NCBI GenBank assembly: GCA_020002185.1 | Contig: CM034541.1 | Span: forward strand, 46,759,793 to 46,823,792 | Reading direction: 5' to 3' | Source of the DNA: Paraescarpia echinospica | Taxonomy: Eukaryota > Annelida > Polychaeta > Sabellida > Siboglinidae | Length of the DNA stretch: 64,000 bases | Shown: positions 1 through 12,320 of the stretch, piece by piece | How positions within the stretch are numbered: position 1 is the stretch's first letter | Layout: every line of letters begins with the position of its first letter | The notes under the pieces: model-generated | Database searches by the model: none | What the model was told of the DNA's origin: nothing | The model's input: the letters and a program-made list of their open reading frames with translations, nothing else | Translations under genes and position numbers: made by a program

Positions 1-180
1 GGTGTGTGCGTGCGTCCGTGCGTCCGTGCGTGTTTGGATGTGGGTGGTGTGCGCGAATATACGTGAGTGCGTGCGCATATCTGGGTTTGTATAATAATTG
101 TATATATGCGCGCGTGTGATGCGCGCAGTGCGTGTGTAGTGTGTTCGTGCGTGTGAAGGTGTGCTCGGGTTTGAGATAAT
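1..180. repeat. GT/GC-rich low-complexity tract
   Basis: Alternating purine-pyrimidine sequence (gtgtgtgcgtgc type) with embedded tatatatgcgcgcgtg. The same kind of tract stands just upstream of the other two PLAT terminal exons (30778-31130 and 47588-47840), so it belongs to a duplicated block. No coding potential is seen. Confidence 0.8.
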
Positions 181-227
181 CGCATTATTCACATTTCCAT
201 CAACAACGCATCTCTCCACTGCTTCAG

Positions 228-435
228 GACGCGCACCTTCTACCGGAGGTTTCCCAATATCTGTCCGGTGAAGCAGGTTTACATCCGACACAACAATGCA
301 GGAAGTGGACCGAACTGGTTCCTAAAGACGGTCAACGTCTACAACAGAGCCATGAAGATCAACTATCGCTGTGCGTGCGATTGCTGGATCATTTCGCCTA
401 TTCTTTCCAAAACCCTTACCTGCCAGAAGACATAG
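228..435 (+). CDS. PLAT-like terminal exon, copy 1
   Basis: Last coding exon of a split gene. A cttcag acceptor ends at 227, one base completes the preceding codon, and 68 codons run to TAG at 433-435. The peptide carries VYIRHNNAGSGPNWFL followed by VYNRAMKINYRCACDCW. This fits the C-terminal half of a PLAT/LH2 beta-sandwich, whose family signature is a basic-His-Asn-Asn-Gly turn, W-F/Y-L, then an aromatic/Cys strand ending in a Trp. PLAT domains bind lipids or membrane proteins; which function applies here is unknown. Copy 3 (47892-48099) has exactly the same 208-base length, acceptor and stop. Copy 2 is disrupted. Upstream exons lie outside the window. The PLAT call rests on motif recognition only. 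Confidence 0.55.
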
Positions 436-840
436 TGCTGTATCTCGTGTCTCGATGTCGACTGCCCACTCATCACCGACTTGTCGCTGTTGTGGGTTTC
501 GTTTTCGGACAACATCTGAACAGTTCGTTGTTCCATAAATAAAATATCATGTTCATCAATAAAACATTTGTTGAATGCATCAAAAAGTGTTATTTGACTT
601 TATTCCACTTTTGTGTAATACTGGTATGCAATACACTAATAAGGAATGTCGAGTAAAATTGCAAATAAATTAATTTTAATAATTTTTATTATTACAGTAA
701 ATTCTTAAAATTCGAGCAAACTTTTTATCTTAATCAAGTCTTCAGCTGAATTATTGCTCATCGTTAGCGTCTATAAAAGTATACCATAAATATTATAAAA
801 TAAAAAATACCATGAATAAAAAAAAATTGAGCAGAATGTG
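436..840 (+). promoter_or_regulatory. 3' UTR with two polyadenylation signals
   Basis: Downstream of the stop the sequence is AT-rich, with AATAAA at 538-543 and again at 558-563. The second lies in catcaataaaacatttg, which recurs after copies 2 and 3 (AATAAA at 35338 and 48221). The block to about 840 is conserved among the three copies, so exon and 3' UTR were duplicated together. Confidence 0.6.
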
Positions 841-869
841 CGATATTTTAATGTAATCGAGCTTGTGTG

Positions 870-1190
870 TGTGTGCGTGTTCGTGCGCGTACGTGTTTCA
901 CGTGTGCAAGTGTGTGTGTGTACTTCACTTTGTGTCTCTCACTTTCTAACCTCCCTCTCTTTTTCTCTACCGCTCACCCTCCTCTGTCACTCTTTCTCTC
1001 CGTCCTTCCCCCCTGTCTCAACCCTCCTTCCAATCCTCTCTCTCTCCCTCCCTCACTCCCTCACTCACTTAAGCATTCACTCTCTCCCTCCCTCCCTCCC
1101 TTCCTCCCTCCCGCCCTCCCCCATCCTTCCCACCCTCCCTCCGTCACTCACTCACTCACTCACTCACTCACTCACTTATTCACTCACAGT
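870..1190. repeat. Pyrimidine-rich repeat tail with CCCT and CTCA microsatellites
   Basis: After a short GT tract, the motif tctcactttctaacctccct starts a pyrimidine-rich stretch that decays into (CCCT)n and then (ACTC)n. The same motif-plus-CT tail closes the large repeat at 8820-9168, 21070-21660, 45995-46382 and 50605-50786. Open frames here are pure Ser/Leu/Pro low complexity and are not genes. Confidence 0.75.
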
Positions 1191-2317
1191 TCAACATATA
1201 CCTGGAAAACATCATGCAAGAGGCATTAAGTGACTTCAGCATCTCCGTATCCATCGGAGGAAGACCTCTTCGGGGATGATATCGAACGTATGGGTGGCAA
1301 TCTATAGCGTCTGTCAAGTAACAAGGCATCCCGTCAGTTGACGGGCTTTTTAGTAACAATAAGATGTCCTAAGATAAATTAGAAGGGAATACGCATTGCA
1401 TTCGGATATAAAATTTAAACACATTTAAACTACACACTTCACACTTGCATTATTGATGGGCACCCCCGTTGTTACAGAGGTATTGGGTGAATTACCCCTA
1501 TAACTACTCAGAATCAATCGAAGGCAAAGACAGTTCAACGGCACGTCGGCGGCGTTTCCATTCTGAATGAACCACCCGTAATGTGGCGCCACCGGTTGCT
1601 GCGCCCACGAGAGCGGTATCGCGATTACGTAGGCGCCGTGAGGTGGAGCAATCGTTAGAAACTTTTGCAACTGCGTGAACCTTGAATTATGATGTGACGC
1701 GGGCAATAATGTTCTATAGTTCTACCTAGTACCGGGCGTTTGCTCCAACATCTGGGCAGAAATTTCGGGTGGCGTCACATTCACATAGACACAGACGCAG
1801 ACTGACCTAGACGGTTTCCGGAAGTATTTTTACTACACGTAAATTTGAGCAGTTTGGTCTCTTCGACTATTTTATAAAACATCTTTAACTGATCGGAACA
1901 GTCGCAGAAACTTTTAAATGATAATTACTTAACGTCAGGTGCGGACCCTAAAATTTAGAATAAAAGAGGAAAAACGAGAATAAGATGGTAAGAACGGGTC
2001 ACGAGGTGTAGTGGGTTACCGCATGAACAGCCAAGAATGGAAGAAAATGGAAATCGGTATAGAATCTAGTGGGGGAGTAGGTATATTGTCAACAGGTTGG
2101 AACGAACAGGGTTGCGAGCCTTCCCCCTGAAGGGACCAAGGTGAAAGAACAAGACATTGTTGACGAGCAATTTAGTTAAGAACGCAATACAGAAACACTG
2201 TCGCCTGTCTGATCGATGTAAGAGACCGTAAAAACCGTCGAAGCATAAAACAAAACAAATGTTTATGTCTTTTCCTAACGTCGCCATTCACCGCGTCGCT
2301 TAGGTGACGGTCATGGC
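1191..2317. other. Unassigned unique sequence
   Basis: About 1.1 kb with balanced composition. I find no convincing exon, RNA gene or repeat. Short open frames lack recognisable motifs. Confidence 0.5.
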
Positions 2318-2520
2318 GGCAGGGCACCGTTTTAACGGTTTAGTCAAACACATATCTACTTAAACGGGTAGGATCCGTTTACAGTTTATGTGGAAGTCTC
2401 CACGAATCAGAACCACTACTAGATTTTCAGTAATTCGTCGACTCCTGCGTCTATACTAACATTCTGCGGTTAAGCTTGTGTTTAAACTGGATGTTTTGTT
2501 TACTTAGTTACTTGCAGCAT
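2318..2520. repeat. Dispersed repeat, paired with 36345-36515
   Basis: The stretch from aacggtttagtcaaacac through cctgcgtctatactaac is shared with 36345-36515. Both lie 0.8-1.5 kb downstream of a PLAT terminal exon (copies 1 and 2), so they are probably outer parts of the same segmental duplication. Confidence 0.6.
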
Positions 2521-2924
2521 ACCTTCGACATAGTTATTGTTGTCTTAAGAGCGTAGATAATGAATGAATTATTTAATTACAAACTAGGAACAAACCGCCT
2601 CCTTTTAATTTTATCACGTACGTATAAGGTCACAACATCATATTGTAGAACCAATGCGCGCAAACCATTGAACCTAGCAAAACAGCAGGTAAGGCATGGA
2701 GGAAAATTCAACAACCATTATTAATATCGATGTATTAATACGCTAACTTGGAGGTCCTGTATATGTATCTCTTCCCAAGTGCCGAGGTACAGTCTCCTCT
2801 TTCTATGATGTTCCAGTCTGGTGCTCCATGGGAGGGTGTAAAGTAGTTACAAATATGTCGGTTTTAAAATATTGTTTGTGTATCATCGTCTGGATGGGCA
2901 TTTATTGTTGTACACCACACCAGT

Positions 2925-3077
2925 AATCAGTAATTTTGTTTTCTAAATAGTCAAGTTAGTAATGTACTTGGTATTATATGAAGTACATTTAACCAGGTAA
3001 TAGTTTTTATCCCAAAATCCCTGGTACTTGTACTGAAACAATGTTCTTAAGTACAGTACTTTGACCCCAACCCTGGT
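2925..3077 (-). mobile_element. hAT-like transposon end (remnant)
   Basis: Read on the minus strand, the element starts CAGGGTTGGGGTCAAAGTAC and continues with repeated TACTTAAG/GTACAAGTAC-like words, as is typical of hAT family termini. No matching second terminus or 8-bp target duplication was found, so only one end is claimed. Confidence 0.4.
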
Positions 3078-3955
3078 TCACATATTGTGATGTAGTTATG
3101 TACTAAAAGTGACTTATTAGAAACACAATAGGAGGACATTAAAGCATTATTATTTTCAGGGTTTGAGCTTGGCGTTACCCCCGCGCGGTAGCATGACGTG
3201 ACACACAGTGTCTAATGCATGCATCAGGGCGTGAGAACTAGTAACAAGAAGGACTAGTCGAACCTTCTCTGTGACAGAGTGTGAACATCGCAGACAAGTA
3301 AACTCACTGCAATGATACAATGTTTGCTGTAGGTCAAAAAGAATCAAACAAGTTTTCAGCGAACCACGTTTTAAACTTGAGTTCTTCTGTTGTGTCGTGT
3401 CAGAGTGTTGCTCCTATGTGGGTGCTCATTTAAAGATCCGCTATGTGTCGTATTCAGCACAAAACGGTAGACGAGTTTACCATCAAAACCTGATAACAAT
3501 ATACACATGTATATTATACAGAACAAATTGGATCCGTCAGAATATTAAATTTAAAACCAAAAATTTCAAAATTAGCCTATGAGGACGTCAAGTTGGGTCA
3601 CGTGACAGCTGGCTATTCAACAACAAAAAGTGGAACTTAAAAAATTTGAATTCGTAGTTAATAAAAAAATTGTGTACGGAACATAATTTCATCCAAATAT
3701 TGTCGCTCATCATTGCAATCAAATTTAGCTAAAATAACTTCATAATATTCCAATTGTTTCCCTTTAATTAGATAATTTGAACAACAGTGCATAAAAAAGG
3801 TTTGTAAAGTAAAATCTTCATTAGTAATGTTGACCATGTTGATTACACGAGTGAATATCTGTTTGTTACAACATGGAAGTCAGCATTCCATTTAGTCGGG
3901 TTTATCACTATAAGAACTGCTAGTAGTATGGAACCACCAACTAACTGCGTGTCAA

Positions 3956-4822
3956 AAGAAGGGGAATTGTTTAGGCCAAATAAAAGGAGAGGTAGTACAC
4001 ATTGCATTGATTGTTATGATATGTTGTAAATGTGTCAAATGAGGGGAATTGTTTAGGCCAAATAAGAGGAGAGGTAGTACACATTGCATTGGTTGTTATG
4101 ATATGTTGTAAATGTGTCAAATGAGGGGAATTGTTTAGACCAAATAAGAGGAGAGGTAGTACACATTGCATTGGTTGTTATGATATGTTGTAAATGTGTC
4201 AAATGAGGGGAATTGTTTAGACCAAATAAGAGGAGAGGTAGTACACATTGCATTGGTTGTTATGATATGTTGTAAATGTGTCAAATGAGGGGAATTGTTT
4301 AGGTCAAATAAGAGGAGAGGTAGTACACATTGCATTGGTTGTTATGATATGTTGTAAATGTGTCAAATGAGGGGAATTGTTTAGGCCAAATAAGAGGAGA
4401 GGTAGTACACATTGCATTGGTTGTTATGATATGTTGTAAATGTGTCAAATGAGGGGAATTGTTTAGGTCAAATAAAAGGAGAGGTAGTACACATTGCATT
4501 GGTTGTTATGATATGTTGTAAATGTGTCAAATGAGGGGAATTGTTTAGGTCAAATAAGAGGAGAGGTAGTACACATTGCATTGGTTGTTATGATATGTTG
4601 TAAATGTGTCAAATGAGGGGAATTGTTTAGGCTAAATAAGAGGAGAGGTAGTACACATTGCATTGGTTGTTATGATATGTTGTAAATGTGTCAAATGAGG
4701 GGAATTGTTTAGGTCAAATAAGAGGAGAGGTAGTACACATTGCATTGGTTGTTATGATATGTTGTAAATGTGTCAAATGAGGGGAATTGTTTAGGTCAAA
4801 TAAGAGGAGAGGTAGTACACAT
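3956..4822. repeat. 82-bp tandem repeat, about 10.5 copies
   Basis: The unit begins gaggggaattgtttaggcca and ends with ttgtaaatgtgtcaaat. Copies differ by single bases (ggcc/gacc/ggtc/ggct; agag/aaag). Copy B of the host repeat keeps under two units (16900-17024) and the fragment at 61636-61720 keeps one, so the array expanded within copy A. Overlapping minus-strand open frames are artefacts of the unit. Confidence 0.92.
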
Positions 4823-5139
4823 AATGTAATAGGAATAAGATTATAACAGTTTGGGATAACGCCTTATCATTACTTCACTATATCACGGTAGCATTCAGAT
4901 ACGGAAATATTGACAGACACACGTGCAGTCGCTCCTGTCTATTGCTTGAGCGAAAGTAGGTGTGATCGACTTTGAAGAAACTCCTCTCACATGACGCCAG
5001 ACTCGCGTACATGTTGAGACATATCCTTATGACATTATACTAGCCGTAAATTGTGACTTGCTGGCTTATAGTTGTTTCATTTAACAAGTTATGTCCATCA
5101 TTTTAATGTAAGGTAATCGCATTGAGAAGAATTCGTTAT

Positions 5140-6065
5140 GCTGAGTCATCAAATTCCGAGGAAGGGCAGATTACAGCATACACTGGAAATTATGTAAATG
5201 CGACAGACAGCAGTTGTTTTCATTACTCGGTAGGTGTACACTGCGGAAGTCGGGAAACCAACCTTATAACTTGTATGGTAATACCAGGTAGTAATACGAT
5301 ACCACGATTATTAAAACTGGCACCATATTGCGCGTTTGCATTCAATCAGTGAGATAACACTGCTGGTCTCAGACGCTGCCGACCGTAAAGAGACTTCATT
5401 CTGACACCGGATAGGCGGCAGAGGGCGCCACGGTGGGTGTTCTGTCATCAGTACTGGACACAGAGAATGTGGAACCCTATTATCTTTTCAGACGAGTCTC
5501 GTTTTCTGGTTTCCAATGCTGATGACCGAGTATGCAGAGTACCGACGACGCGGGGAGCAATAATCGGATGCAGCAGTTGTGCAGCACGAACTGAGCGTCT
5601 TGGCCTGGCTGGCTTATCTACCAGTGTAAGGGCCGAACTATTCATAATCGACGTCAATCTCAATGCCCAGAGATACAGAGATGAACTTTTGGATACTGGT
5701 ACCATTCGTGTGCCAACAGCCTGACACCCGAGTCTGCGCTTTTCCCAACCGGACATTGCCCGATCTCGTGTCGCACGGATTGTGCAAGCGTACCTGCAGT
5801 AGGAGCTAGCATCAACATGGTCATACTTTATCACCTGCCTTTTGCTCGGACATGTCGCCCTTCGAACATGTTTGGGATTAACTGCAGAGACGGCTTCATC
5901 CGCGACGAAAACAGCCGACCAACATCCATCAATTCACAGCTACACTGATTGAAGAATGGATAACCAAGCTGCTATCGACTACAAAACTCATACGGCCAAT
6001 GCTATGCATAATCCTGGCTTCCATTGCTGCCGGGGGAGTGAAGGGCACACGCCTCACGGAACAAT
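5140..6065 (+). pseudogene. Tc1/mariner transposase, degenerate (copy A)
   Basis: Cut-and-paste DDE transposase remnant. An N-terminal relic near 5154 (SEEGQITAY) recalls the helix-turn-helix start of Tc1 proteins. The core is clear: LTPDRRQRAPRW, then WNPIIFSDESRF with the first catalytic Asp at 5491, a DVNLNAQRYRDELL block, PDIARSRVARIVQAYLQ around the second Asp, and DMSPFEHVWD with the catalytic Glu. These pieces sit in different frames with stops, for example directly after AYLQ and after HVWD, so the enzyme is dead. The tail ATLIEEW also matches the family. Copy B (17342-18267) carries the same lesions, so the gene died before A and B duplicated. Confidence 0.85.
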
Positions 6066-6097
6066 GCTTACACACAATAATACAATATTAAAGTTAT

Positions 6098-6700
6098 CAT
6101 GTTTGTCGTATAGTCTTTGTGCTTTTCTTACCAACGCGTCAAACGTAACCGATTAATCTATATAAGCCAATCTTCGCGTAATCTTCAAATCCTTTCCAGC
6201 GGGGTGCCAATAGTTTATTTTCAGCATCTACAAGCCCCCGTCCATCACAGTTGTCTCTTCCGTCTTCGCCAACCCAGAGCATTAGGTATTGTACTTTGAC
6301 TTCTTCCCCATTTTAGCAAGAGACCCGTTGGAAATGTACTCACAGGTTCGCCTGAATTTCCTGAGGGCTTCTGGTAGATTGCTGGAACTCCACTCTATTG
6401 TCGGTATGGGTACACCCTTTAGTTCGGTCACTTTTTTATTTGTCAGTCGTATCGTAGATGCATCACGAAAGGACCGAAAACAACATTGTTTCTACTGTCT
6501 GTTACAACTGTATTATTGCTCATTGTCTTGTGGTCATCGACTTTTTTGGTTTGTATTTTCAGGCGTTATAACATTGTTATTTTACCGTGTGCGTGGTTGT
6601 TCACCTTTCTGACACCATGTCGTATGGTGTTTGTTCTTTTCATAGGAATACGTCAGACGTAACCTATCAATCCACATAAGCAACGTAGCGAAAAGACACG
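6098..6700. repeat. Two related direct segments about 520 bp apart
   Basis: A segment at 6098-6175 (tgtcgtatagtctttgtgct... cgtaaccgattaatc) is repeated in diverged form at 6617-6695 (tgtcgtatggtgtttgttct... cgtaacctatcaatc). The pair follows the dead transposase and is conserved in copy B (18300-18900). It may mark old element ends; the role is unknown. Confidence 0.55.
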
Positions 6701-9033
6701 ATTTGCTCAACAGTATAATTGTAAGAGGGTGATATCATTGTGCGTAGGTCGGCAGCACATATAAAGTAAGTATCATCACAATGGTCATAGTAAATATACG
6801 GGAGCTTGCCCAGCTTTCTAATTTATTTGTTTTGTTCTCCTCCGAAATAGGGTAAATGAGGGACTTGGGCTGAGTCGGTCTCTCCTTTCTTTCTTTTTGT
6901 CTTTTTTAATTCCACCAACAACAAACCAACCGTTGTGTAATGATGAGCGTACGCTGCTAAACTTTTGTTGTGAGTCGTCTGTTTGATCAACAAGCAACGG
7001 TGGCGTCTTGTCTGACACCGTCGTGCATTACGCAACTTTTGTTGCTGCGATTCCATTTTTGAATGATGAATTGGTTTACTAATTACTGTACTGGTCAAAT
7101 CAACACGGGACTCAAGTTTTGTTGAGTTGCGGGCCATCGTATATTGCATGACTAATCAGCTTTTAATCGATCAAACAGACGAACTCGCAGCAAACGCTTA
7201 GCAGTATACGCCCAGAATAATGATTAGGATTGATCTCTCACCGTAACATTCAGATTCAGAATAATTTATTTGACTTGCAAGAAAAACTTTCGTCTCTTTT
7301 TAACTGGTATGTATAACGATACGAGAATGTTAGAAGATAATGCATCGTGTCCCCACTTTAATATCCTTGAAATGACGTCGAGCCCAGTCCACTTGGTCGC
7401 TGTTTCTTCTGTTTGACTTTGGTAGCTCCGTACACGCGGCACATGCCGGAAGGCCTGTTCAGTCGGTCGATGATGGAATGGATTATTATGTCGAGCCGAC
7501 TATGCACTCCATATTGGTCAAAATCAGTTCTAGCTATCATCTCTCAGCCTCATCTCAGCAACCCATATTATAAAGGTCGGCTTCAACGGCGTTTTCCGTC
7601 GCCATGCGTTTTCTCCATATCACACTTCTTTCCGTCGTGTTGCCTGCTCATTTCTTCGAAAAACACCGTGCCGTGTGTTGCTGCCACTTCGATGGCGTTT
7701 GTTTAAACGAGCAAATGTTCAGTCCAGGTATGTACGGGTACATCTCAACATCGTTGGTCAGAACATAACATATAACATCCAAGATTTAAAAAAACAATAA
7801 CTGGACATGATCGAAGCTGGATGGGTTTTCTTACAGGGGTAAGAATTTAATATACATACATGCAGATTGATTGAATGCAAGTGCCTGATAAGTAATAGTA
7901 ATAGATACGGTCTCGGACAGGAAGTCAAAGCAGAGACCTAGGAAGGTACATTGAGTATAGAAACCGCGAAGATCGAGTCATAACTCTTGTTTAAAAATTT
8001 TGTACACTTTGTAATTTCCTGATATACTGAAGAGCAACACTATGATAAAGATAATTACAAAGCCAAGTCTGCTAGTAACAAGAGCAGTTGCGATAGTTTT
8101 TACTGCTATCAACTTGGTGGTCTATGTTTTTTTTATGGAAAACAAGGTATTTTTCATTACACGTGATACGTTTTAGAAATTACATATCAACCAACTATAT
8201 AGAATTCTCATCAGTTTAAAATATGATATTCCATTTTTATGTAACTTATATATTTTAGCCACTAGAGCAATTAAAAAAACGAAAAAACGTACGTGCACGA
8301 TATCCCAGTCTCCCCTATATATGTCATTTCTGAGTGATCTGGTTATAAATGTTTCCAAACTTGCATACAAATGGCTGAAAGAAACATAACTTCCATAGCG
8401 TTGAGACGTAACTATGTTTATGAAAACAACTTATTTTCACCGAAACACTTTTTAACCTGTTTACAACACCGAACTCCGGCCAGTTGATAGGTGTATTGCG
8501 TTTCAATGGTTATTATCTACCAGGGGCGGTGAAAAGTGGCAACCTACCTGCGATTAATAACAATTATATATATATGGTGTTCTTGCACGCAAAGATGCAT
8601 GCAATTTGCAAAATATTTATGTTTTAACATTTACAAATACATTTAAGTGTATATATGACAGCAGAGTTTCCTAATTTTAACAACGTGTGCGCGTGCGTGA
8701 ATGCGTGCGTGCGTTTGAGCATGCGAGTGAGACTTTTGTAAAACACCTCACCGCATATCTGTAGTTCGAGTGGAAATCGTCAGAATAAGCTGTTCCTGCT
8801 GGTCTAACTTGCATGTGTGCTACACTTCACTTTCTGTCTCTCACTTTCTAACCTCGCTCTCTTGTTTTCTAACTCCCAATCTCCAACTTCCTTCCACTCG
8901 ATCTCTCTGTCCCTCTTTCCTTCCCTCCTTCCCTCCTTCCATCCTTCCCTCCTTCCCTCCTTCCCTCCATCTCGCCTACCCTCAATTCTCCACTCCCTCT
9001 CTCTTTTCACACTCACTTCTTCATCTGCCACTG

Positions 9034-9168
<135 letters not shown>

Positions 9169-10168
9169 NNNNNNNNNNNNNNNNNNNNNNNNNNNNNNNN
9201 NNNNNNNNNNNNNNNNNNNNNNNNNNNNNNNNNNNNNNNNNNNNNNNNNNNNNNNNNNNNNNNNNNNNNNNNNNNNNNNNNNNNNNNNNNNNNNNNNNNN
9301 NNNNNNNNNNNNNNNNNNNNNNNNNNNNNNNNNNNNNNNNNNNNNNNNNNNNNNNNNNNNNNNNNNNNNNNNNNNNNNNNNNNNNNNNNNNNNNNNNNNN
9401 NNNNNNNNNNNNNNNNNNNNNNNNNNNNNNNNNNNNNNNNNNNNNNNNNNNNNNNNNNNNNNNNNNNNNNNNNNNNNNNNNNNNNNNNNNNNNNNNNNNN
9501 NNNNNNNNNNNNNNNNNNNNNNNNNNNNNNNNNNNNNNNNNNNNNNNNNNNNNNNNNNNNNNNNNNNNNNNNNNNNNNNNNNNNNNNNNNNNNNNNNNNN
9601 NNNNNNNNNNNNNNNNNNNNNNNNNNNNNNNNNNNNNNNNNNNNNNNNNNNNNNNNNNNNNNNNNNNNNNNNNNNNNNNNNNNNNNNNNNNNNNNNNNNN
9701 NNNNNNNNNNNNNNNNNNNNNNNNNNNNNNNNNNNNNNNNNNNNNNNNNNNNNNNNNNNNNNNNNNNNNNNNNNNNNNNNNNNNNNNNNNNNNNNNNNNN
9801 NNNNNNNNNNNNNNNNNNNNNNNNNNNNNNNNNNNNNNNNNNNNNNNNNNNNNNNNNNNNNNNNNNNNNNNNNNNNNNNNNNNNNNNNNNNNNNNNNNNN
9901 NNNNNNNNNNNNNNNNNNNNNNNNNNNNNNNNNNNNNNNNNNNNNNNNNNNNNNNNNNNNNNNNNNNNNNNNNNNNNNNNNNNNNNNNNNNNNNNNNNNN
10001 NNNNNNNNNNNNNNNNNNNNNNNNNNNNNNNNNNNNNNNNNNNNNNNNNNNNNNNNNNNNNNNNNNNNNNNNNNNNNNNNNNNNNNNNNNNNNNNNNNNN
10101 NNNNNNNNNNNNNNNNNNNNNNNNNNNNNNNNNNNNNNNNNNNNNNNNNNNNNNNNNNNNNNNNNNNN
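9169..10168. other. Assembly gap (1000 N)
   Basis: Exactly 1000 unspecified bases, which suggests a placeholder length. Long open frames across it are meaningless. Confidence 0.99.
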
Positions 10169-10935
10169 CGGAAGTGACGTCGCACCGGAAGTTACTTGAC
10201 TGTCATGGCGGCCTCTACGCTTCCGGTATTCCCGGAAGTGTGTCAACGAATAGAGATCTATCATGGCCGGTAGTTGGCGTTATTCTGAGTAGTTACATTG
10301 CTATCCGTTGGGGCCTTCAGATGTCGCCTGTCTCATGAACGTGCACAGTTTTTGTGTTAAGGGAAGTCACGTGATGTACGTTCGGTCTGATTGATTATGC
10401 AAATGAGATCACGCCGAAAACTAGTGTATATACCGTGTTTCCAACGATTCTGGTCTTTCCTTTTTCGACTCTCGAGAAGGTCGCATCGTATCTGGTCGCT
10501 CGCACTATTTGAAAATATGGAATTGTTACGTTGAAAAGACGGCTGCTTCATATACATATGTTTTCCATTAAAAGAAGCGATACCTCATACGAGTCCTATG
10601 GTCGTCTCTTGACATGAAGGTATGTGATGTTTGGCACCTCATTGAATGAAGTCCTGTCAGGTGGTTGTCCTTACATGTTATTGACATAGTCGTTTTCGGT
10701 CATAGCAGTTTTCAAATTCGCTTGCTATGACAGTGTGTGGCGTAGTACTCCGATTATCCACTAGGGGTCTCTATGCCGGAAGTGACGTGGTACCGGAAGT
10801 CACTTGACTGTCATGGCGGTCTCTACTAGGGACGCTACGCCGGAAGTAACGTAGTACCGGAAGTTATTTGAATGTCATGGCGGCCTCTACGCTTCCGCTA
10901 TTCCCAACGAATATGTGTGTCAACGAATAGAGAAC
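10169..10935. promoter_or_regulatory. Repeated ETS/CRE and ATGGCGGC motif blocks
   Basis: Three related blocks (10169-10225, 10773-10830, 10848-10905) each carry CGGAAGTGACGT or CGGAAGTAACGT, then a second CCGGAAGT, then tgtcatggcggcctctac. CGGAAGTGACGT is the known ETS-plus-CRE composite, and ATGGCGGC resembles the YY1 core. Between the blocks, atgcaaatgaga at 10397 is an octamer motif, followed by gtatatacc near 10427. This could be a promoter or a promoter-derived repeat. No first exon could be assigned. Confidence 0.4.
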
Positions 10936-11034
10936 TATCATGTTCGATAGATGGCTATACTCTGACTAATTACATTGGTGTCCGTTGAGTGGCGTCGGAA
11001 ACCATGATGGTCACCTTTTTAAATGTCTCGTGGC

Positions 11035-11515
11035 GTATCTCTTGTCTCGTCCGTACTCTCGTGTGATGTGACATCCGTAGTCTCGTGTGATGTGTCGTCC
11101 GTAGTCTCGTAGCATATCTCTTGTCTCGTCCGTACTCTCGTGTGATGTGTCATCCGTAGTCTCGATCATAGTCTCGTGACATATCTCGGCCATAGTCTCG
11201 TGACATATCTCGGTCATAGTCTCGTGACATATCTCGGACATAGTCTCGTCTCTTGTCTCGTCGGTACTCTCGTGTGATGTGTCATCCGTAGTCTCGTGTG
11301 ATGTGTCATCCGTAGTCTCGTAACATATCTCGGCCATAGTCTCGTCTCTTGTCTCGTCGGTACTCTCGTGTGATGTGTCATCCGAAGTCTCGTGAACATT
11401 AGACACACCACTCGTAGTCTCGTGTGATGTATCATCCGTAGTCTCGTGATATATCTCGGACATTGTCTCGTCGGTACTCTCGTGTGATGTGTCATCCGTA
11501 GTCTCGTTTCAGTAC
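11035..11515. repeat. 24-bp composite minisatellite, block 1
   Basis: Built from three 24-base monomers that all start TCTCGT: type a tctcgtgtgatgtgtcatcc(gtag), type b tctcgtgacatatctcggtc(atag), type c tctcgtctcttgtctcgtcg(gtac). Because 24 is divisible by three and the minus frame lacks stops, it yields an apparent acidic Thr/Asp/Glu/His protein on the minus strand, which is not credible as a gene. Confidence 0.92.
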
Positions 11516-11688
11516 AGATATGTTAGTGAGTAAGTGAGTGAGTGAGTGAGTGAGTGAGTGAGTGAGTGAGTGAGTGAGTGAGTGAGTGAGTGAGTGAGTG
11601 AGTGAGTGAGTGAGTGAGTGAGTGAGTGAGTGAGTGAGTGAACAGATACGAAGGGTGAGTGAGTGAGTGAGTGAGTGAGTTCTTTGCT
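11516..11688. repeat. (GTGA)n microsatellite
   Basis: Tetranucleotide repeat interrupted once by acagatacgaaggg at about 11641-11656. Confidence 0.95.
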
Positions 11689-12140
11689 TATTTGCTTTGC
11701 TTTGCTTTGATAACCCGTCTATTTGCTTTGCTTTGCTTTGATAACCCGTCTATTTGCTTTGCTTTGCTTTGATAACCCGTCTATTTGTTTTGCTTTGCTT
11801 TGATAACCCGTCTATTTGCTTTGCTTTGCTTTGATAACCCATCTATTTGCTTTGCTTTGCTTTGCTTTGTTAACCCGTCTATTTGCTTTGCTTTGCTTCC
11901 TTTTGAAGCAAATCTCACGCGATAACACGCCTATTTGCTTTGTTTTGCTTCCTTTTGAAGCAAATCTCACGCGATAACACGTCTATTTGCTTTGCTTTGC
12001 TTCCTTTTGAAGCAAATCTCACGCGATAACACGTCTATTTGCTTTGCTTTGCTTCCTTTTGAAGCAAATCTCACGCGATAACACGCCTATTTGCTTTGCT
12101 TTGCTTCCTTTTGAAGCAAATCTCACGCGATAACACGTCG
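11689..12140. repeat. 31-bp then 52-bp tandem repeats
   Basis: From 11689 to about 11880 a 31-bp unit (tatttgctttgctttgcttt, then gataacccgtc) repeats about six times. From 11880 to 12140 a related 52-bp unit repeats about five times and contains the hairpin TTGCTTC-cttttGAAGCAA. Both share the TTTGCTTTGC core, so the longer unit probably arose from the shorter by gain of the palindromic segment. Confidence 0.88.
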
Positions 12141-12320
12141 AATTGAAAAATTTGTGCAGCGTGTTGGTCAAAGCATAGTGTTTCGTGTGTCCAACTAGTT
12201 GGTCTGAGTTCAATTCGTGCCGTGTATTGGTCAAAGCATAGTGTTTCGTTTGCACCACTAGTTGGTCTAAGTTCAATTCGTGACACGTGTTGGTCAAAGC
12301 ATAGTGTTTCGTTTGTACAA
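12141..12320. repeat. 63-bp tandem repeat, first cluster
   Basis: About three units carrying gttggtcaaagcatagtgtt and aactagttggtctgagttca. Further copies stand at 13850-13935 and 14625-15315. The ACTAGT palindrome is conserved in most units. Confidence 0.9.

Noticed and set aside
5122..5352. 76-codon frame repeated in copies A and B as a conserved small gene
   Set aside because: The identity reflects the recent A/B duplication. The frame overlaps the degenerate N-terminal part of the Tc1 transposase in the wrong register.
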